NCBI RefSeq assembly: GCF_020733705.1 | Contig: NZ_JAJFZM010000002.1 | Location: forward strand, 806,001 to 870,000 | Length of the DNA: 64,000 bases | DNA from: Nocardia australiensis | GTDB taxonomy: Bacteria > Actinomycetota > Actinomycetes > Mycobacteriales > Mycobacteriaceae | Direction of reading: 5' to 3' | In this document: positions 17,433 through 27,585 of the stretch, one piece after another | Layout of the letters: each line of letters opens with the position of its first letter | Numbering within the stretch: the first letter of the stretch is position 1 | Notes under the pieces: model-generated | The model's database searches: none | What the model saw: only the letters and a program-made list of their open reading frames with translations | Told to the model about the DNA's origin: nothing | Program-made: the position numbers and the translations under genes

Positions 17433-18257
17433 ATGACAAACACCTTCACCACCACCGACGGCGCCGAGATCTTCTTCAAGGATTGGGGCACCGGACAGCC
17501 GGTCGTCTTCAGCCACGGCTGGCCGCTGAACGCCGATGCCTGGGACGAAACCGCTCGCGTAGTCGCCGAGAACGGCTACCGTGCCATCGCCCACGACCGC
17601 CGCGGCCACGGCCGATCCAGCCAGACCTGGGACGGCAACACCATGGACCGCTACGCCGACGACCTCGGTGAGCTGCTCGAACACCTCGACCTGCGCGATG
17701 CCGTCCTGGTCGGGCACTCCACCGGTGGCGGCGAGGTCACCCGCTACCTCGGCCGGCACGGCAGCTCCCGCGTCGTCAAGGCCGTACTGCTCGGCGCGGT
17801 ACCGCCGGTCATGGTCGAATCAGACGCCAACCCCGAGGGCACTCCGATCGACGTCTTCGACGGAATCCGGGCCGGCGTGGCGAGCGATCGCTCCCAGTTC
17901 TACTGGGATCTGAGTGAAGCGTTCTACGGCTTCAACCGACCCGGCGCGATCACATCGGAGGGCGCCCGCCGCGCGTTCTGGCGGTTGAGCATGCAGGTCG
18001 GCATCCGTGCCGCCTACGAATGCATCGCCCAATTCTCCGAGACCGACTTCACCGAGGATCTGAAGCGGATCGACGTGCCGGTGCTCGTCGCACACGGCGA
18101 TGACGACCAGATCGTCCCGCTGCACGACTCCGGCGTGAAATCGGCCGAGCTGATCAAGAATTCGACCCTCCGCGTGTATGCGGGTGCGCCGCACGGACTG
18201 TTCGGCGAGTTCCGTACTGCCTTCGAGACCGACCTGCTCGCGTTCATCCAGCACTGA
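17433..18257 (+). CDS. alpha/beta hydrolase (non-haem chloroperoxidase-like)
   Basis: A 274-residue protein beginning MTNTFTTTDGAEIFFKDWGT, with the oxyanion region FSHGWPLNADAWDE and the nucleophile elbow LVGHSTGGGE (Ser at about 97). Catalytic Asp and His are expected in VAHGDDDQIVPL and GAPHGLF. This matches cofactor-free chloroperoxidase/esterase enzymes (arylesterase type), with a normal length. It is the first of three hydrolases on this strand and diverges from the LuxR regulator. It has no signal peptide, so it is cytoplasmic. Confidence 0.9.
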   Translation: MTNTFTTTDGAEIFFKDWGTGQPVVFSHGWPLNADAWDETARVVAENGYRAIAHDRRGHGRSSQTWDGNTMDRYADDLGELLEHLDLRDAVLVGHSTGGGEVTRYLGRHGSSRVVKAVLLGAVPPVMVESDANPEGTPIDVFDGIRAGVASDRSQFYWDLSEAFYGFNRPGAITSEGARRAFWRLSMQVGIRAAYECIAQFSETDFTEDLKRIDVPVLVAHGDDDQIVPLHDSGVKSAELIKNSTLRVYAGAPHGLFGEFRTAFETDLLAFIQH

Positions 18258-18295
18258 TTTTCCAGCCTTATCAGCACTTTCAAGGGAGCACTTCC

Positions 18296-18997
18296 ATGAG
18301 CACCACCACTGTCGTCCTCGTACACGGCGCGTTCGCCGAATCCGCCAGTTGGAGCGGGGTCATCAACGGTCTGCGCGACCACGATGTCACCGTGATCGCC
18401 GCCGCCAACCCGCTGCGCAGCGTCGAGGGTGACGCCGAGGTCGTTCGCGGCATTGTCGACTCCGTCGACGGATCCGTCGTCCTGGTCGGACATTCCTATG
18501 GCGGACAAGTCATCTCGCAGATCCACGATCCGAAGGTCAAGGCGCTGGTATATGTTGCGGCCTTCGCTCCGGAGGAGGGCGAGACCATCGGCGAACTCTC
18601 CGGCAAATACCCCGGTGGCACCCTCGGCGACACCCTGAATCCCGTAGCCCTCGCCGACGGCAGCACCGACCTCTACATCCGGCAGGACAAGTACCACCAG
18701 CAGTTCGCCGCAGATCTGCCCGCCGCGCAGGCCGCGCTCGACGCGGTGACCCAACGTCCGCTGAGCGATGTGGCACTCAACGGCAAGTCGGGAGCCCCGA
18801 ACTGGCGGAACGTGCCGTCGTGGTTCGTCTTCCCGGCGGCGGACTACAACATCCCGGTGGCGGCACACCGGTTCATGGCCGAGCGCGCCGGTGCCCGCGC
18901 CACCGTCGAAATCCCCGGCGCCTCGCACGCGCTCCCGGCATCCCAGTCCGAGGCCGTCACCGAGGTCATCGTCGCCGCCGTCGAAGCCACCCGGTAA
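18296..18997 (+). CDS. alpha/beta hydrolase, cytoplasmic paralogue of the next gene
   Basis: A 233-residue protein. It begins MSTTTVVLVHGAFAESASWS, with nucleophile elbow LVGHSYGGQVIS and the late region PGASHALPASQ holding the catalytic His. It belongs to the short alpha/beta hydrolases annotated near salicylate esterase/MeSAL-type enzymes. It is clearly the sister of the gene at 19054 (long blocks identical, such as FAPEEGETIGELSGK and RFMAERAGARATVEI). A good ribosome site (AAGGGAGCAC) precedes ATG 18296. The spacing to the previous gene is 38 bp, so it is one operon. Confidence 0.9.
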   Translation: MSTTTVVLVHGAFAESASWSGVINGLRDHDVTVIAAANPLRSVEGDAEVVRGIVDSVDGSVVLVGHSYGGQVISQIHDPKVKALVYVAAFAPEEGETIGELSGKYPGGTLGDTLNPVALADGSTDLYIRQDKYHQQFAADLPAAQAALDAVTQRPLSDVALNGKSGAPNWRNVPSWFVFPAADYNIPVAAHRFMAERAGARATVEIPGASHALPASQSEAVTEVIVAAVEATR

Positions 18998-19053
18998 AGC
19001 CGGCTTTCACCAACGACCTTCGCCATCGAGCTCTTGAAATAGAAGGAACTGTC

Positions 19054-19854
19054 ATGCGTTTCACCAAGACCATCAAACTCGCCGCCGTAGCTCTCGGCCT
19101 CACGGCCACCATTGCCAGCGCCGGCTGCGCGACCGCCGAACCCGGGCCCGCGGTGAAGCAGCCGACCGTCGTCCTGGTGCACGGGGCCTTCGCCGAATCC
19201 AGCAGCTGGAATGGCGTGATCGACCTGCTCAACAAGCATGGACTGCCCAATATCGCGGCGGGCAACCCGCTGCGCAGCGTCCAAGGCGACGCCGATGCCG
19301 TCCGCAGTATGGTGGCCTCGATCGACGGACCCGTTGTCCTGGTCGGACATTCCTATGGCGGCCAGGTCATCTCCCAGGTCAACGATCCCAAGGTGAAGGG
19401 CCTGGTTTATGTGGCAGCCTTCGCGCCGGAGGAGGGCGAGACCATCGGTGAACTCTCCGGCAAGTTCCCGGGCAGCACACTCGGTGAGACGCTGAACAAG
19501 GTCGCGCTGCCCGACGGCAGCACCGACCTCTACATCCAGCCGAGCAAGTTCCAGCATCAGTTCGCGGCCGACGTGCCCAACGCGCAAGCGGCACTCGACG
19601 CCGTGACCCAGCGTCCGCTCAACGACCGCGCCCTCAACGGCAAGTCGGGTGTACCGAATTGGAAGAGCCTGCCGTCGTGGTTCATCATCCCGACGGCGGA
19701 CTACAACATCCCCGTGGCGACGCAGCGGTTCATGGCCGAGCGCGCCGGTGCCCGCGCCACCGTCGAGATCGCCGGGGCATCGCACGCCCTTGCGGTCTCC
19801 CAGCCCGAGCCGGTTGCGAAGATCATCGTCGATGCCGTCAAGGCGGTTTCCTGA
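19054..19854 (+). CDS. alpha/beta hydrolase paralogue with N-terminal signal peptide
   Basis: A 266-residue protein. Its body copies the preceding hydrolase (VVLVHGAFAES, GHSYGGQVIS, AGASHALAVSQ). It adds an N-terminal signal peptide, MRFTKTIKLAAVALGLTATI, followed by ASAGC, which could be a weak lipobox or a plain signal-peptidase site. The pair is a tandem duplication in which one copy has become exported. ATG 19054 has AGAAGGAACTGTC before it. The exported copy may act on a substrate outside the membrane before uptake. The substrate is not known. Confidence 0.88.
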   Translation: MRFTKTIKLAAVALGLTATIASAGCATAEPGPAVKQPTVVLVHGAFAESSSWNGVIDLLNKHGLPNIAAGNPLRSVQGDADAVRSMVASIDGPVVLVGHSYGGQVISQVNDPKVKGLVYVAAFAPEEGETIGELSGKFPGSTLGETLNKVALPDGSTDLYIQPSKFQHQFAADVPNAQAALDAVTQRPLNDRALNGKSGVPNWKSLPSWFIIPTADYNIPVATQRFMAERAGARATVEIAGASHALAVSQPEPVAKIIVDAVKAVS

Positions 19855-19979
19855 TCATCCGAACCTCTCCCGGCACTGTGCCGCATGGACATTCCACGCG
19901 GCACGGTCATGTGCGATCGACCGCCAGGTCGACGACGCCCGATCCGGACAGGCCGTGTGTGCTTGTCACGATCAGTCAT

Positions 19980-20107
19980 TCACCGCATCCGTTCGAGCAG
20001 AAACGCCACCACGTCCTCGGCTGGGTGCATCGCGGCGATCCGGTCCGCAACCCGCGCCACCGATTTCGTGAACTGCTCGAACCGTTCATTTCCGACCATC
20101 GGCGCGG
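19980..20107 (-). other. short unassigned C-terminal-like frame
   Basis: The minus strand reads MVGNERFEQFTKSVARVADR and then IAAMHPAEDVVAFLLERMR to TGA at 19980-19982. It looks like the end of a protein but has no recognised family, and the upstream part is missing. The surrounding 19855-20107 holds nothing else I recognise. Confidence 0.3.
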
Positions 20108-20545
20108 TCAGCGCCGCCTGAGGTCGCACAGTGCCGTAGCAATGTCGGCGGGTGCTACTTCGGTCATGAAATGGCGGTGCGATGGTCCAGATCGGTGGCC
20201 CAGCTGGACCACAGGGCGGTGGCCTCGTAGCCGAGTGCGGCGCCCCAATCCTGTTGTAGGACAGTCACGGGCATCGCGGCATGCGGCCAGGTATGCGACG
20301 CGCACGTCGGCGGGGATCGCAGCGGGGTCGTCGGTCCACTGGTCGAGGAAGTAGCCGAAGAATGCGTCGGCGCTGGCGGTGATCATCTGCTCGGGCAGGC
20401 CGGGCGGTTGCGCCATCAGGCACAGGTGGAAACCGACGGCGGCGCTGGTGCCGTGCATGACCTCCCACATGTCCATGGTGGGAAGCACATCCAGGCAGGC
20501 GAGGTGGGTGATCGTGTCGGGGTGGTCGAGTCCGGCGCGGAAGGC
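20108..20545 (-). pseudogene. alpha/beta hydrolase (haloacetate dehalogenase/epoxide hydrolase-like), C-terminal part with frameshift
   Basis: From the Tn3 junction near 20545 the minus strand reads HPDTITHLACLDVLPTMDMW, then MHGTSAAVGFHLCLMAQPPG and LPEQMITASADAFFGYFLDQ, the cap and core pattern of haloacetate dehalogenase-like hydrolases. Near 20270 the frame changes, and PVTVLQQDWGAALGYEATAL and WSSWATDL continue the family pattern. The nucleophile region is lost. It is not functional. Confidence 0.65.
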
Positions 20546-20549
20546 CCTG

Positions 20550-20940
20550 GCCGGTACAGGGTGATCTTGCCCAAATCCCGGATACAGGGCGAGAGCTGCA
20601 TACCGAGCAGGTCGAACAACGCGAAGTTGACCAGGGTCACCCCGTGGGTATCTGTCGCGTGCTCGGTGATCGGCAGATCCTTGGCGTTGCCCAGGATCTC
20701 GTCCAGCACGTAGTGCGCCTCGTGGCGCGTAGTGACGATCACCTTGGTTCCATAGGTCGTGTGCTGATCAGTGACGTGGGTGTAGGTCGACAAGCCCTGG
20801 TCGGCGAAGAAATGCGGGACCGTGCGGGCGGTGGTCGACTTGCCGCGGGTCGGGAACCGCTGCCCGTCACTGGACGACAGGGTGCCGCCGCCGAAAGTCG
20901 CGGTGAGCGGAAACCTCTGGTGATAGTCGATGATCGCGTG
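20550..20940 (-). pseudogene. Tn3-family transposase (TnpA) internal fragment
   Basis: About 130 residues: STYTHVTDQHTTYGTKVIVT, then EAHYVLDEILGNAKDLPITE and HATDTHGVTLVNFALFDLLG, ending IRDLGKITLYRPG. This is the DDE core region of Tn3-type transposases, the first part of a Tn3 DDE_Tnp domain. No terminal 38-bp repeats, resolvase or other Tn3 genes are present. It is a scar that joins the hydrolase and SDR remnants. Confidence 0.85.
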
Positions 20941-21564
20941 CCAAGGAGTACTTCGGCCGTCTGGACGTTATCGTGAACAACGCGGCCTACAGGCTGTTCG
21001 GCGCAGTCGAAGAGCTGACCGAGCCGGAATTGCGGAGCCAGCTGGAGACCAATCTGTTCGGCGCGGTGTGGGTCGTACAAGCGGCGCTGCCCCATCTACG
21101 TGAACAGGGCAGCGGGCGCATCATCCAGATCTCCTCAACGGGCGGCCTCACCGCATCGCCACTCGGCGGCGGGTACATCGCATCCAAGTGGGCCCTCGAA
21201 GGGCTGAGTGAATCCCTTGCCCAAGAGATCGCCGGCTTCGGCATCAAGGTGACTCTGGTCGAGCCCAGCTCATACGCCACCGGCATGATTGCGCGCGCAG
21301 CCCAGACCAACGCCAACCCACCTCTACGACGCCCTCCGAGAGGCCTTTGCCGCGTTCGAGAAGACGATCGACCACGGCGACCCCGTCGCTGCGGGCAAGG
21401 CTCTCCTCACGATCGTCGACAGCGGCAACCCACCCCTCCGAGTGTTCTTCGGCACTCTCGGCAACCAGATTGTTCCCCAGGTCTACGCCGACCGGCTCGA
21501 GACCTGGGCCGCCTGGCAGCACCTTGCAGTGGAAGCTCAAGGAACAACAGGAGACGATGAATGA
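20940..21564 (+). pseudogene. short-chain dehydrogenase (SDR), N-terminally truncated and frameshifted
   Basis: From 20940 the frame reads AKEYFGRLDVIVNNAAYRLF, starting just before the conserved NNAA motif. It continues GSGRIIQISSTGG and YIASKWALEGLSES, the YxxxK active site. The Rossmann TGxxxGxG part is missing, cut by the Tn3 fragment. Near 21305 the frame shifts, and the C-terminal part (THLYDALREAFAAFEKTIDH, then GDPVAAGKALLTIVDSGNPP) continues to 21564. Overall it matches classical SDRs of the NAD(P)-oxidoreductase type. It cannot bind cofactor. Confidence 0.8.
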
Positions 21565-21837
21565 CTTTCTCACCCGAGAAGACATAAACGTCGACGATCC
21601 AGCATCGATCGCCACCCGAGTTGTCCCATGCGTTTGTTCACCGGCGGCGAACGACCGGAGCCCGGGGTGGATGTTCGGCAGCCGTTCGCCCAGGGCCTGC
21701 TCCTTATTGCTGAGAAAACGCTGCCGCGAGAGCGGCATCGAGCACTGCCGGTCCCGGCCGGCCCTTCGAACGACCTGCGGGGTTGTTCAACCCATCACAG
21801 GTGGTATTTCGTGCACACTTCATCGCACACCGGCGAG

Positions 21838-22047
21838 ATGGATTTCTACGGCATCGCCGACATCGCCCGGCCCGAGCACGAGTTGTTCGAACATCTCGAC
21901 ACCTTCATCGACGGCATGCGCGCCGAGGAGCCCTATGTCGTGGGCTTCCCGGGCAATCTGGAATTCCGGTTCGCCCGGCTGGCGGGCCTGCTGGACATCT
22001 TCGTCAACAATGTCGGCGACCGCACACCGAGGAGAAGTCCGCAGTGA
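21838..22047 (+). pseudogene. possible N-terminal fragment of a PLP-dependent (histidine-type) decarboxylase
   Basis: The frame from 21838 reads MDFYGIADIARPEHELFEHL, then EEPYVVGFPGNLEFRFARLA and GLLDIFVNNVGD, after which it diverges. The FPGNLxFxF...FxNNxGD pattern resembles the N-terminus of bacterial PLP-dependent histidine decarboxylases. About 65 residues are visible; the PLP lysine and catalytic core are absent. The upstream frame (21628-21837) is unassigned. Confidence 0.4.
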
Positions 22048-22468
22048 GCGCCAAGGCGATGGAACGGGCCGTGCGCCTTCTCCCCAGCACTCCGGGCGGT
22101 AGCTTCCGGTCGCCACCCATCCTGCGATGAACTGATGCAGGAAACTTTGCGGGCCTGCGGAGGCGACATCGGCCAACAATTCTCGAACTCGAAATCGATT
22201 GGGATGGTGAGTATTCCAGGATGAAATATCCCGACTCTCTTGAGGTTGTCCCGCGGTCCGGCTTCGGCGAACCGGACCCGCGGGCACCGGTCTCGATCGC
22301 CGCGAAGGTCAACGCGCTCATGGCGGCAACGCCGGCGAACTGCCTGACCGGATCGAACGGCACCGAACGCCGCGCGGGCGCGCCGCGCTCGATGGCTGGC
22401 TCGGTCGAGTGCCATGCTGCACTTCAGCGCCGATGGTAGTCGGGGCGGCGAACTGCCGCGATCCCGCG
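22048..22468. other. unassigned sequence between the decarboxylase-like fragment and the second LuxR regulator
   Basis: About 420 bases with short frames on both strands. None is recognised. It sits at the 3' end of the regulator on the minus strand. Confidence 0.45.
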
Positions 22469-25113
22469 TCACCCGAGGTCGGGGATGGCTTTGAGCTGCC
22501 TGCGTGAGGTGACACCGAGCTTGCGGAAGATGTTGCGAAGATGAGCGTCCACCGTCCGCGGGCTGAGGAACAGGCTTCTGGCCACCTCCTTCGTCGTCGC
22601 ACCGGTCGCGACCTGGCGTGCGATGTGCATCTCCTGCATGGTGAGGCGGTCGTATGTGTGCTCGGAGCGGCTGCGGGCAACCTCGCCGGTCGCCCGCAGC
22701 TCGGCCGCGGCCCGTTGGGCGAATGCCTCCAACCCGATCTCCGACATCTGTTCGTACGCGATGCGCAGGTGTTCCCGAGCGTCGCGACGGCGGCCGGCCC
22801 GGCGCAACCACTCGCCGTACCTCAGGTGCGCCCGCGCGAGGTGCAACGGCAGCGAACGACCCGTGAGGTGCTCGAGTGCCTCCAGGTAGTGGCCTTCCGC
22901 GTCTTCGACCAGTGCCCGCGCGCTGGCCGCCACACCGAGGGCCATGTCGGTTCCAGCGGCTTCCGTGCGCTCGACAAGGGACTCCAGCGCCGACCGCGCG
23001 AGCACGTTCTCATCGCAGCGGACGGCGGACTCCACCAACTCGGGCAACGCGAAGCCGGCGACGAAGAGGTCACCACTCGCCACGGCCTGTTGTGCCGCTT
23101 CGAGCGCGCCTTCGCCCAGCTGAGGTTCGCGGTCAACAAGCCGGTACCCCGGCTCGTTCCCTCCGCGAACAGGTCGAGCACCTCCTGACGGCGGCCACGC
23201 ATAGCGGCCAAGTGGACTCTCGGATACAGGTGCGGCAGGTCACCGACCGCGTCGGCGAACGCTTCCTCCTCGGCGATCGCAGCCATCGCCTGCCCGAAGT
23301 GCCCAGTGAGCACCGCGTGCAGCGCCGCTTGGGCCAGGCCGAGTCGGATGATCACCGGTGCCCCTGTATCGCGTCCGGTTCGCGCCAGCCAATCGACGAT
23401 CGTTGCGTGCAGGTCCAGGTCCCACAGTTCGCCCGCGAGCACCGTGGCCAGAGCCGGTGTCCGGGTCCAGCCGGCCTCCTCACCGGTGAGGGCCTGCCGA
23501 ACCATCGGCAGAGCGGTGCGGTGTCCGTCGGCGTTCAACTGCACCAGCGCGTCGAGGAGGTCCGGCCCTCGCGCTGCCGGCGGCGCCGAACGAGCCGCCT
23601 CTAGTACCCGGTCCATCACCCCGGCGGCACGCCCCACGGAGAGCCCCATGTCCAGCGCTGCCACGAGGTATTCACGCGAGCGTTCCGGATCGCCGGCGGC
23701 GAGACGCCGCGCCGCCTGCACGATGAGCTCCGGCCCTCGAACCACCCCGTCGGCACCTTGGACGAATGCGATCTGCCCGCGCAGCATGTCGACGGCCGCG
23801 TGCTGGGGATCATCCAGCATCCCGGTATCTATGCCGCTCAGCAGGTCCGCGGCCGCGTCAGCCGCGCCCGTCTCGAGCGTCGCCCGCGCGGCGGCGAGCG
23901 TGCGCTCGATCTGTTTGCCGGGATCGAGTGACAGCGCCGCAGCTCGGCGGAGGTATGCGGCGGCGGCAACGACACCCCCGCGTGCCTGCACCCGCGATGC
24001 CGAGGACGCCAGCTGCGCCGCAACCTGTTCGTCCGGGCCGGTGGTGGCCCAGGCCCGGTGCCAGGCCTGCCGGTCCGGGGCAGCGACCGGGTCGGTGGTA
24101 TCGGCCAGCGCTCGATGCGCTGTCCGGCGCAGCGTCGGTTCCGCCGCGCGATAGACGGCCGAACGCGCCAGCGGGTGGCAGAAGCGCGGGCGTGCGTCGA
24201 ACACCACGAGCCCGGACCCTTCGGCGGCGGCACTGGCGGCCGGTACGTCGATGTCCAGACGTTGCGCGGCCGCCCAGATCAACGCCGGGTCTTCGGTGGG
24301 GTCGGCGCTCGCGAGGATCAGCAGCAACCGTGCGTCCGGCGACAGCGCCGCCATCCGGATCTGGAAGCTGCGCTCGATCCGGCCCGGGACCGGCGAGGGC
24401 GTCGGCAGCCCGAAGACACCGGATTTCGGCAGTTCGATCAGGGCGAGTGGGTTCCCGCGGGACTCGGCGAGGAGGCGATCACGCATCCGCTCGTCGAGCG
24501 GGATGATCTGCTCACGGGTCAGCAACGCCCGCGCATCCGTGTCGCTCAAGCCACCGACCATCACCCTGGGCAGTTCGTCCAGCCCACGGAGGGGTTCTTG
24601 ATCGCGGGCCGCGAACACGATCGCGATCGGCTCCGCCGCGATGCGCCTCGCCAGGAACGTCAGTGCCCTGGTCGATGCGCTGTCCAACCAGTGGGCATCG
24701 TCGACGAGGCACAGCAGTGGCCGTTTTGCCGCGGCCGTCGCGAGCAGTTCGAGCGCGGCGAGGCCGACGTGGAACGGGTCCGGCGTGCCGTCGGCCAGCC
24801 CGAACGCGACCCTGAGAGAGTCACGGTAGGGAGCCGACAGCGTGTCGAGGTGCGTCAGCGCCGGAACGCACAGCTGGTGAAGTCCTGCGAACGGTAGGTC
24901 GGCCTCGAATTCCGAGCCGGACGCGCGGATGATCTGGAACTTCTCCCGGCTCGCGTACTCGATGTGGTCCAGCAGCGCGCTCTTGCCGATACCCGGCTCT
25001 CCCCGGAGCACGAGCACACCGCCGTCGCTGTGCTGTGCCGCGCCGACGAGCCCGAGGAGTCGGGTGATCTCTTTGTCTCGGCCGATGAGCGGGTGACGGG
25101 ATGTCGTGGGCAT
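22469..25113 (-). pseudogene. second giant LuxR-family (LAL) regulator, broken by one-base frameshift
   Basis: The N-terminal part (from ATG 25113) has Walker A GEPGIGKS (residues 38-45) and Walker B LLCLVDDAHWLD, followed by a helical middle region. It loses homology near 23157. In the next frame the sequence continues GYRLVDREPQLGEGALEAAQ to a LuxR helix-turn-helix (LTMQEMHIARQVATGATTKE, then SLFLSPRTVDAHLRNIFRKL) ending at 22469. Adding one base near 23157 gives about 880 residues. The translated product lacks the DNA-binding domain. It diverges from the MFS gene at 25258, its likely target operon. A sequencing slip is possible, but other genes in this half are also frameshifted. Confidence 0.85.
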
Positions 25114-25257
25114 GGTCGCACCCTATTTACGGGGGATACCGCTGAGGCATCGAGCCCGCCCATGTCGACGGGTAGGTGGTCGACGAGTAGGTGATTGTCA
25201 CCGACGCGAACGGGGATGTGCATACCGGATCGTGGTGGCATGAGGAAGGACGAGGCG
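25114..25257. promoter_or_regulatory. divergent promoter region, LAL regulator 2 / MFS operon
   Basis: A 144-bp gap between divergent starts. It should hold promoters for both units. No operator could be assigned. Confidence 0.4.
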
Positions 25258-26676
25258 ATGCGCACCGACTCCGCATCCACTGCTGTAAACGCCCACTCGC
25301 CGATACCCCGCGGCGTGGCGATGGTCGGCCTGGCTACCGCCATGTTCCTGGTCATTCTCGACGCCGCGATGGTGAACCTCGCTGCCTCTACGATCCGTGC
25401 GGGCCTCGGGCTCACGGCCGCGGAGCTCACTCTCGTCGTGGACAGCTACCTTGTGGCGTTCGCCGGACTACTCCTGCTCGGAGGTCGCCTCGCCGACGTG
25501 GTCGGGGCCCGGAAGGTGTTCCTGAGCGGGATGACGGTCTACTTGGTGGCGACGAGCTCGTGTGCGCTGGCCGGCGACGCAACGACATTGATCGCCGCGC
25601 GGATCGCGCAGGGGATCGGCGCCGCGGCCGTGGTACCGGCCGCGCTCTCGCTCGTGCTCGCCCTCTACACGGCTCCCACGGAGCGCACCCGTGCCGTGGG
25701 CATCTGGGGCGCTGTCGCGGGTGCCGGCAGTCTCATCGGTGTCTTTCTCGGCGGAACGCTGACCGAGCTGCTGGGCTGGCGGGCGGTGTTCGTGGCCCCG
25801 GTGCCGTTCGGCATCGCCGGGGCGACCATCGTGTGGCGCTCGGTGCGGCCGGTTCCTGGCCGGCCCGGCAGGTTCGATGCGCTCGGCGCCATCACGATCA
25901 CCCTCGGGATCTCCGGGCTCGCGCTGGGCATGGTCTCTGCCTCCGACGGCGGGTGGACCGCGGCCGGAACAGTCCTTGGCCTCGCAGTCGGCTTCGCATC
26001 TCTGGTGGCCTTCGTGATCGTCGAGGCGCGCTCGCCCCACCCGCTGATCCCGCTCGGTGTCTTCCGCAGGACGCCGGTGGTCACGGCGAACGTGGTGATG
26101 CTGGTGATCGGCGGCACGCTGGTGAGCCTGTTCTTCTTCCTGCCCCAGTATCAGCAGGAGGTACTCGGGATGAGCCCACTGACAGCCGGGATAGCTCAGC
26201 TCCCGCTCGCGGGAATGATCATCGTGGGCAGCGTCGCGTCGCCGGTGCTGGCGAAGCGCATCGGGCTGACAGGCGCGCAGCCGGTCGCCCTGGCCGTGCT
26301 GCTCCTCGGATTCCTGTTGCTGGCGTTGGATCCGACCACCACGGGCTTCTCCGTCAGCCTTGCCGCCGCGTTCTTGCTGATCGGCACCGGTCTCGGACTC
26401 GGCGCCGTCAACGCCACCGCGATGGCCGTGCGCGACAGTGCAGACGGTGAGGCAGGCCTGCTCAGCGGGCTGGTGAACGCTGCGCAGCAGCTGGGCGGCG
26501 CGGTCGGGCTCGCCGCCCTGGCCGGGATCGCGATCGGTGCCTCGGGAAAAACCGGCGACATCTCGTTCACGGCCGCGTTCTTCGGCCAAGCCGCCCTCGT
26601 TCTGATCGCCCTCGTGGTGTCACTCATCTCCACCGCCGTGACGCCGACGTCCTCGACCACCGCAAGCACCCGCTGA
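25258..26676 (+). CDS. DHA2-type MFS drug transporter
   Basis: About 472 residues. The first transmembrane helix reads GLATAMFLVILDAAMVNLAA, followed by LTLVVDSYLVAFAGLLLLGG and GARKVFLSG, the standard DHA2 pattern, with about 14 helices. ATG 25258 is chosen because GGAAGGACGAGG precedes it and the earlier frame has no family support. The C-terminus is short and polar. It starts a plus-strand series: MFS, NmrA, Dabb, esterase. It probably exports a substrate related to that set. The specific substrate is unknown. Confidence 0.9.
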   Translation: MRTDSASTAVNAHSPIPRGVAMVGLATAMFLVILDAAMVNLAASTIRAGLGLTAAELTLVVDSYLVAFAGLLLLGGRLADVVGARKVFLSGMTVYLVATSSCALAGDATTLIAARIAQGIGAAAVVPAALSLVLALYTAPTERTRAVGIWGAVAGAGSLIGVFLGGTLTELLGWRAVFVAPVPFGIAGATIVWRSVRPVPGRPGRFDALGAITITLGISGLALGMVSASDGGWTAAGTVLGLAVGFASLVAFVIVEARSPHPLIPLGVFRRTPVVTANVVMLVIGGTLVSLFFFLPQYQQEVLGMSPLTAGIAQLPLAGMIIVGSVASPVLAKRIGLTGAQPVALAVLLLGFLLLALDPTTTGFSVSLAAAFLLIGTGLGLGAVNATAMAVRDSADGEAGLLSGLVNAAQQLGGAVGLAALAGIAIGASGKTGDISFTAAFFGQAALVLIALVVSLISTAVTPTSSTTASTR

Positions 26677-26703
26677 CCTGTTTCACAGAAGGGACGACCA
26701 ACG

Positions 26704-27585
26704 ATGAAACCACCCACCGTGCTCGTAACCGGCGCAACCGGGACAGTCGGATCCGCACTCGTGTCAGCCCTGCAAGCCCGGGGCGCCACCGTCCGCGCGA
26801 TGACCCGAAACCCCGACCACCCCGTCCCTGGCGCCGATACCGTCGTCGCCGATCTGCGGGATCCGGCATCGATCGCCACCGCGCTGGACGGCGTCGACGC
26901 GGCCTTCCTCAACAGCCCTTCGGCCGAGGACGCCGCCGCGATCCAGATCCGGTTCGCCGACATCGCCCACGACGCCGGCGTGAACCGGCTCGTGCTGCTC
27001 TCGCAGTACGCGGCACACGCCGACTCGCCGGTGCGGTTCCTGCGCTGGCACGCCGAAGTCGAGGCCCACGTACAGCAGCTCGGGCTCGACCACACCGTGC
27101 TGCGCCCCAACCTCTTCATGCAAGGTCTGCTCGGGTTCGCCGGCACCATCGCACAAGGCTGGTTCGCCGCGCCGATCGGCGACAGCGCCGTCAGCGCCAT
27201 CGACAGCAGGGACATCGCGGACGCCGCTGCCGTCGTGCTGACCAGTACGGGACACACCGGCCGCACCTACACGCTGACCGGCCCCCGCGCCGTGACCCAC
27301 GAGCAGATCGCCCGCGCGCTCTCCCACGCGACCGGGCAGGACATCACTTTCCAGGACTCGTCCGTCGAACAATTCACCGCCGCGTTGACCGGCCTGCTGT
27401 CGCCGTGGCACCTCGCCGGTCTCGTCGAGGACTACGCCCACTACGCCCGGGGCGAAGCCGCCGACGTGCACACGTCCGTCGCCGACCTCACCGAGCACCC
27501 GGCCCGCGACATCAGCGATTTCGCCCGCGACTACGCCGCCGCGTTCATGGCGGTGCATACGCCCGCTGAGAGGAAAACTCGATGA
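26704..27585 (+). CDS. NmrA/SDR-a family NAD(P)-binding protein (azoreductase-like)
   Basis: A 293-residue protein. The N-terminal Rossmann fold reads VLVTGATGTVGSALVSALQA, then DTVVADLRDPASIATALDGV. The middle LRPNLFMQGLLGFAG stretch is typical of NAD(P)H-azoreductase/NmrA members. These lack the usual YxxxK pair and act as redox sensors or reductases. It starts 28 bp after the MFS gene with GAAGGGACGACC before the ATG. Its stop overlaps the next start (ATGA at 27582), so it is coupled with the Dabb gene. Confidence 0.9.
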   Translation: MKPPTVLVTGATGTVGSALVSALQARGATVRAMTRNPDHPVPGADTVVADLRDPASIATALDGVDAAFLNSPSAEDAAAIQIRFADIAHDAGVNRLVLLSQYAAHADSPVRFLRWHAEVEAHVQQLGLDHTVLRPNLFMQGLLGFAGTIAQGWFAAPIGDSAVSAIDSRDIADAAAVVLTSTGHTGRTYTLTGPRAVTHEQIARALSHATGQDITFQDSSVEQFTAALTGLLSPWHLAGLVEDYAHYARGEAADVHTSVADLTEHPARDISDFARDYAAAFMAVHTPAERKTR

